This document shows positions 6,493 through 9,745 of a stretch of DNA of 9,745 bases, one piece after another. The notes beneath the pieces are model-generated. The model saw only the letters and a list, made by a program, of their open reading frames with translations, was not told where the DNA came from and did no database searches. Both the position numbers and the translations under genes were made by a program. The number at the start of each line of letters is the position of its first letter. The first letter of the stretch is position 1. This stretch comes from Planctomycetia bacterium. Lineage in GTDB: Bacteria; Planctomycetota; UBA11346. The stretch lies in NCBI GenBank assembly GCA_005801395.1, contig SYDV01000028.1, forward strand, positions 1-9,745, given 5' to 3'.

Positions 6493-7629
6493 ATGAAACA
6501 TCGAATACCGAAGAGGGCTGTTGCTTTGACAGCATTTCTTTCGTTCATGTGTCCAATCACTGCCTTTTCTTCGGAAGTGGGCAAAGACAATGCAAAAACA
6601 GAAGTGCCCAGTGTTGCATTAAAAGTGGTGCCGCTTCCTATTGCTGGACAGGCACTCACGCCTAACGACGTCACGTTAGGGAAAATTGCGCTGTCCGAAA
6701 AAAATGGGACGGTTATTCCCAAGAATCAATTTGTAAACACGGGCAAGGGTTGCGACCTGAGTGTCCTAGGGATTTCTTTGAATTTTTCCGGAATAGCCAA
6801 CAATGTTTCGGCGTCATTTCAAAATAGTAAACCGATTAATATTAAGTCATTTCGTGATGGCTTGGTCAATATTCCAATCCCCACCAGTTATAAAGGCGCC
6901 ATTCTAGCCGTTCCTATTATTACCGGTGCAAAGACTGGTTATACGGCTCATTATCGCTCCGGCTCCGTGGCCATGGGTAAAATTAAGGGAACTGCCCTAT
7001 TTCTGTATGATGACAACTTTGATGGCCTTTATTCGAAATCGAATGACGTGCTATCGATTGATAGTGGTGTGGTATTTGCTCCACTATCCAAATACGTTGC
7101 GACTGCTGACGGCCTCATGAGCATCAGCGCGATCAAAGAAGATGGCAGTGGACTGGAGTACGATTATAGCACGAGCGAAACGGGAAAAATTGATGTCCGT
7201 TTCCTTAACCCGCTCGCTGAAACGCATGCCGTTTTCACAGGGCCTGAAGGAACGCCTGTCATAGTAAGTGTGCCAAAAACGCAGCTCACCTTACCTGGTG
7301 ACTACAAATTATCACACGGTCTGTTGGTTAACCGCAGCACGGGCATCACTTATGCCGCTATTTTACCAGGCAAAAGCGAAACCATTACGGTCAGCAAAGG
7401 TGACGAAACAACCAAGGCTGTTTTTGGCGGTCCTTTCACTGGTGAAGTTCCCATAACCGTAACTCCTGCGGGTGGCACCAAGGCGAAATTGCTGAATATT
7501 TCCTGGCCTCCCATCAAAAATCTGCAGGGAAAAAATGGGGAATATTATGTCGGCTACCGCATAAAAGGTGGTTCCGCTAGCGTATTGATTAATGGAAAGC
7601 AGGTGGGGTCCGCCAGCCCCCCGTGTTGA
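6493..7629 (+). CDS. Secreted protein of unknown function with EF-hand-like loop
   Basis: I do not recognise this 378-aa protein. The frame is open from an ATG at 6400, but that start would translate the tandem repeat and bury the signal peptide. The ATG at 6493 has AGGG eight bases upstream and gives a classic signal peptide: MKHRIPKR, a hydrophobic core, then a likely cleavage after ITAFS-S near residue 26. The mature part is rich in Gly, Ser, Thr and alternating hydrophobic residues, as in beta-sandwich surface proteins. D-D-N-F-D-G-L-Y-S-K-S-N-D (173-185) matches an EF-hand or dockerin-type calcium loop with acidic or Asn residues at positions 1, 3, 5 and 12. It ends in S-P-P-C followed by TGA at 7627. 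The same frame then stays open for 39 more codons, so the natural protein may be longer (see the extension entry). A terminator follows at 7757. It is probably periplasmic or extracellular and monocistronic. Confidence 0.8.
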   Translation: MKHRIPKRAVALTAFLSFMCPITAFSSEVGKDNAKTEVPSVALKVVPLPIAGQALTPNDVTLGKIALSEKNGTVIPKNQFVNTGKGCDLSVLGISLNFSGIANNVSASFQNSKPINIKSFRDGLVNIPIPTSYKGAILAVPIITGAKTGYTAHYRSGSVAMGKIKGTALFLYDDNFDGLYSKSNDVLSIDSGVVFAPLSKYVATADGLMSISAIKEDGSGLEYDYSTSETGKIDVRFLNPLAETHAVFTGPEGTPVIVSVPKTQLTLPGDYKLSHGLLVNRSTGITYAAILPGKSETITVSKGDETTKAVFGGPFTGEVPITVTPAGGTKAKLLNISWPPIKNLQGKNGEYYVGYRIKGGSASVLINGKQVGSASPPC

Positions 7630-7749
7630 GGCAAACCCTACGGATACTCCGGTGGAGTTCCAAACGATGCTTCCTCAATCACAGTGACGCTGGATGCTGA
7701 TATTGAAGGTATTGGCAAAGTAAGAATTACCCAAGAAGTAACGCTCTAG
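7627..7749 (+). other. In-frame extension after TGA: selenocysteine, readthrough or nonsense mutation
   Basis: After the TGA at 7627-7629 the same frame runs 39 codons to TAG at 7747, starting GKPYGYSGG and ending K-V-R-I-T-Q-E-V-T-L. The composition matches the upstream beta-rich protein, and the terminator begins only after the TAG, so the gene seems originally to have ended there. A hairpin sits 12 nt after the TGA: GGA (7642-7644), bulged T7645, ACTCC (7646-7650), loop GGT (7651-7653), GGAGT (7654-7658), TCC (7659-7661). The bulged U and the GGU loop resemble the bacterial SECIS of fdhF. A simple TGG-to-TGA nonsense change or a sequencing error explains the open frame equally well. Confidence 0.6.
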
Positions 7750-7756
7750 CCCGAAA

Positions 7757-7787
7757 AAAAAGGGCTATCGGAAGATATGCCCTTTTT
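7757..7787 (+). terminator. Rho-independent terminator after the secreted-protein gene
   Basis: AAAAAGGGC (7757-7765) pairs with GCCCTTTTT (7779-7787) around a 13-nt loop, giving a GC-topped stem and a T5 tract. It starts 7 bp after the TAG that closes the extended frame. A competing hairpin, TAGCCC (7747-7752) with GGGCTA (7762-7767), overlaps that TAG. Confidence 0.8.
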
Positions 7788-7802
7788 AATACATCACGAC
7801 GC

Positions 7803-7856
7803 AACACAAAACGGCAATCACTCCATGTATTCATGGGGTGATTGCCGTTTTGTGTT
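7803..7856. terminator. 25-bp near-perfect hairpin, probable bidirectional terminator
   Basis: The arms at 7803-7827 and 7832-7856 are complementary over all 25 positions, with one T:G wobble (7822 with the facing G) and a TATT loop. The base is A-rich on the left and T-rich on the right (GCCG then TTTTGTGTTTT), so either strand gives a GC-rich stem with a U-rich 3' side. It lies 15 bp beyond the first terminator and upstream of the acyl-CoA dehydrogenase-like gene. Such length also fits a small repeat element present elsewhere in the genome. Confidence 0.75.
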
Positions 7857-7979
7857 TTGGATATTCATCATCATTCTCAAAGGTTTTCGCCATATGAGAT
7901 GATGAGCAATTGCGACAATCATCACCAATCATCTCTGCTCTTATCACCCACCTATTATTAATCCTAAATCAGGAAATCC

Positions 7980-9110
7980 ATGATCCCCGCTACCCATTAT
8001 AACTTTTCTCCTCTCGATCAGATTATCGCAAACGTCATTGCACCTGCGGCCGATACCGTTGATCGACAAGGTCTATTTCCCCGCCAAGGTATTGATGCGC
8101 TGGCAAAAGCCGGCCTGCTCGGGCTCGTCAGCGCCAAGGATCTCGGCGGCGCTGGTTGCGGTTTATTTGAAGCGGCGCAGGTCATTGAACGACTGGGTAA
8201 AGCGTGCAGTTCCACCGCCATGGTGGTGTGCATGCATTATTCAGCAACCGCAGTGATCGAAGCCTATGGCCCTACCGACGTACGCCGAGCCATCGCCACA
8301 GGCCAACACCTAACGACGCTCGCATTTTCGGAAGTCGGTTCACGTTCCCATTTTTGGGCGCCGCTTTCCACAGCGACCGCCGTCGGTGAACAGGTAAAAT
8401 TAGATGCCAAAAAATCGTGGGTTACTTCTGCTGGTGAAGCTGATTCTTACGTGTGGTCGAGCAAACCCCTGGCTGGCGCTGGTGCGAGTAGTTTGTGGTT
8501 AATGCCCAAATCCGCCGTTGGTCTAACAATAACAGCCCCTTTTGACGGACTCGGCCTGCGTGGAAATAATTCCTCGCCGATAACCGCCACTGGCGTCATG
8601 GTGCCCACCAGTGCCATGCTCGGTGCCGATGGTGGTGGCTTTGATTTAATGATGGGCACCGTGCTACCGTGGTTTCAATTAATGAACGCCGCCATGTCGA
8701 TCGGTTTGATGAACGCGGCGGTCGAAGCGACGGCCAAGCACGCTAACCAAGCTCGTTTTGAACATCTTGGACAGTCACTTGCTGAGCAAAGCGTGCCACG
8801 AGCAAAAATTGCAAAAATGCGACTACAAGCGGACCTGGCCCGGGGTTTATGGCTCGACACCATGGCCGCCATCGCGGCTGATCGTCCGGACAAGATGTTG
8901 CGAGTGTTGGAAGTGAAATGGGCAGCCTCTGATGCGGCGTTGGAAGTCACCGATCTTGGCATGCGCGTCTGTGGCGGAGCCGCGTTTCGACGTGAAGTCG
9001 GCATCGAGCGTTTATTCCGTGATGCACGTGCCGCTGCAGTCATGGCGCCAACGTCCGATGTACTAGCCGATTTCATTGGCAAGGCCGCGTGCGGATTACC
9101 TTTGTTCTAG
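7980..9110 (+). CDS. Acyl-CoA dehydrogenase-family flavoprotein lacking the usual catalytic Glu
   Basis: A 376-aa protein of normal length for the acyl-CoA dehydrogenase fold, probably cytoplasmic and FAD- or FMN-binding. The N-terminal helical domain holds LAKAGLLGLVSAKDLGGAG (41-59). The middle beta domain holds LAFSEVGSRSHF (114-125) and KKSWVTSAGEADSYVW (144-159). The C-terminal domain holds ARFEHLGQSLAEQSVPRAKIAKM (258-280) and VCGGAAFRREVGIERLFRDAR (330-350). The segment that usually reads E-G-T, with the catalytic Glu, reads A-P-T here (356-358), so ordinary alpha,beta-dehydrogenation by that residue is unlikely. Flavin monooxygenases of this fold (DszC/SfnB type) also depart from the usual site and are an alternative. 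The ATG at 7980 has AGGA five bases upstream. Two terminators separate it from the gene before, so it starts a new unit. A PhnD-like gene follows after 83 bp. Confidence 0.88.
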   Translation: MIPATHYNFSPLDQIIANVIAPAADTVDRQGLFPRQGIDALAKAGLLGLVSAKDLGGAGCGLFEAAQVIERLGKACSSTAMVVCMHYSATAVIEAYGPTDVRRAIATGQHLTTLAFSEVGSRSHFWAPLSTATAVGEQVKLDAKKSWVTSAGEADSYVWSSKPLAGAGASSLWLMPKSAVGLTITAPFDGLGLRGNNSSPITATGVMVPTSAMLGADGGGFDLMMGTVLPWFQLMNAAMSIGLMNAAVEATAKHANQARFEHLGQSLAEQSVPRAKIAKMRLQADLARGLWLDTMAAIAADRPDKMLRVLEVKWAASDAALEVTDLGMRVCGGAAFRREVGIERLFRDARAAAVMAPTSDVLADFIGKAACGLPLF

Positions 9111-9126
9111 CCGTTATGCCTAACGG
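9111..9126 (+). other. Small hairpin directly after the dehydrogenase stop
   Basis: CCGTTA (9111-9116) pairs perfectly with TAACGG (9121-9126) across a TGCC loop, beginning at the base after the TAG. It is followed by TATCATTATT rather than a clean T-run. It may stabilise or partly terminate the upstream message before the PhnD-like gene. Confidence 0.4.
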
Positions 9127-9193
9127 TATCATTATTCGCACGACGTTCGCGGTCGCATGCCACGACGTCCTTTAATTTTCTCTGGAGCAACTC

Positions 9194-9745
9194 ATGTCTT
9201 CTGATTCGGCTCTCATACTCGGTGCCGTCGCTTATGACCCCAAAGTCGTGTCCATCTGGGAAGGATTTAAAACTTTTTTCCAACTCAAAGGTCTGCCCTT
9301 TGACGTGGTGCTTTACACCAATTATGAACGTCAAGTAAATGCCTTAATGGATGGCCATATCACCGTGGCATGGAATTCTCCCTTAGCCTGGGTTAGGACA
9401 CGACGACTGGCTGAATCTGCCGGACTGATCGCGAATGCTTTAGCCATGCGCGACTCTGATCAGGATCTCACCTCGTTAATTTTATCACGCTCTGATGGCG
9501 CTATTCGCTCCATCGCAGATCTGAGTGGAAAAACCATCGCGACTGGCGCAATTGATTCGCCACAAGCAACGCTGTTGCCGTTAAACCACCTTCGCAACCA
9601 CGGAATCGTGGTTGGCAAAAATGCGCAAATAAAACGCTTCGATGTACTCGTAGGAAAACATGGCGATCACATTGGCGGTGAACGCGAAGCGGTGCGGGCG
9701 CTGATGCGAGGCGAAGTCGATGCGGCCTGCATCATCGACAGCAAC
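9194..9745 (+). CDS. PhnD-type substrate-binding-fold protein, 3'-truncated, no signal peptide
   Basis: The first 184 codons of a protein that continues past the window edge. The ATG at 9194 has GGAG six bases upstream (9184-9187), after a 83-bp gap from the acyl-CoA dehydrogenase-like gene. It resembles the phosphate/phosphite/phosphonate-binding (PhnD, Phosphonate-bd) family: an opening strand LILGAVAYDPKVVSIWEGF (7-25), Y-x-x-Q-V-x-A-L-M-D-G (44-54), the ligand-pocket type segment VAWNSPLAWV (58-67), then LILSRSDGAIRSIADLSGK (95-113) leading to IATGAIDSPQATLLPL (115-130) and a repeat of the V-R-A-L-M-R-G-E-V-D-A-A pattern (167-178). Unlike transporter partners, it starts straight into the first strand with no signal peptide or lipobox, so it is probably cytoplasmic. 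It may sense or bind a small anionic or aromatic compound. The ligand is unknown. Confidence 0.82.
   Translation, partial: MSSDSALILGAVAYDPKVVSIWEGFKTFFQLKGLPFDVVLYTNYERQVNALMDGHITVAWNSPLAWVRTRRLAESAGLIANALAMRDSDQDLTSLILSRSDGAIRSIADLSGKTIATGAIDSPQATLLPLNHLRNHGIVVGKNAQIKRFDVLVGKHGDHIGGEREAVRALMRGEVDAACIIDSN

Noticed and set aside
7627..7629. TGA recoded genome-wide as Trp or Gly
   Set aside because: The DUF1501 gene ends with TGA at its expected conserved C terminus and overlaps the next start, and Trp codons in the window are TGG. Genome-wide recoding does not fit.
8675..9082. 135-codon minus-strand open frame
   Set aside because: It is the antisense of the well-supported acyl-CoA dehydrogenase-like gene, and its Ala/Ser/Arg-rich content is typical of such shadows.
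9107..9334. 75-codon minus-strand open frame
   Set aside because: It overlaps the start of the PhnD-like gene, which has a good ribosome site and clear family motifs on the plus strand.

Overview
The window looks like a piece of a bacterial chromosome from the PVC group (Planctomycetota / Verrucomicrobiota / Lentisphaerota). The main reason is an operon of a Tat-exported DUF1501 protein and a very large two-haem-motif PSCyt1/DUF1549/DUF1553 protein, beside a sulfatase gene. These families are greatly expanded in that group. Assignment below this level is inference; no rRNA or other taxonomic marker is present.

Layout. (1) Positions 2-793, + strand: the C-terminal 263 codons of an arylsulfatase A-type sulfatase whose start lies outside the window. 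(2) 1001-1315, + strand: L-rhamnose mutarotase RhaM, complete at 104 aa. (3) 1332-5857, - strand: a two-gene operon, DUF1501 protein then PSCyt1/DUF1549/DUF1553 protein, whose genes overlap by 4 bp (GTGA); the operon converges on rhaM with only a 16-bp gap. (4) 5858-6492: a long stretch without a convincing gene, holding several inverted repeats and a 13-bp tandem repeat. (5) 6493-7629, + strand: a secreted protein of unknown function with an EF-hand-like calcium loop. Its frame stays open for 39 codons past an in-frame TGA, and a SECIS-like hairpin lies just downstream of that TGA. (6) 7757-7856: a rho-independent terminator followed by a 25-bp near-perfect hairpin. (7) 7980-9110, + strand: an acyl-CoA dehydrogenase-fold protein without the usual C-terminal catalytic Glu. 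(8) 9194-end, + strand: a PhnD-type substrate-binding-fold protein without a signal peptide, cut off by the window edge.

How the genes may work together. The sulfatase, RhaM and the periplasmic cytochrome/DUF1501 pair fit use of a sulfated, rhamnose-containing polysaccharide: desulfation outside the cytoplasm, then anomer conversion of released L-rhamnose inside the cell. The PSCyt/DUF1501 pair has no established biochemical role, so its part is inferred only from co-location. The acyl-CoA dehydrogenase-like and PhnD-like genes form a separate unit that probably acts on a small substrate in the cytoplasm. The most interesting items are the in-frame TGA with its SECIS-like hairpin and the pairing of a Glu-less acyl-CoA dehydrogenase with an apparently cytoplasmic PhnD-fold protein.
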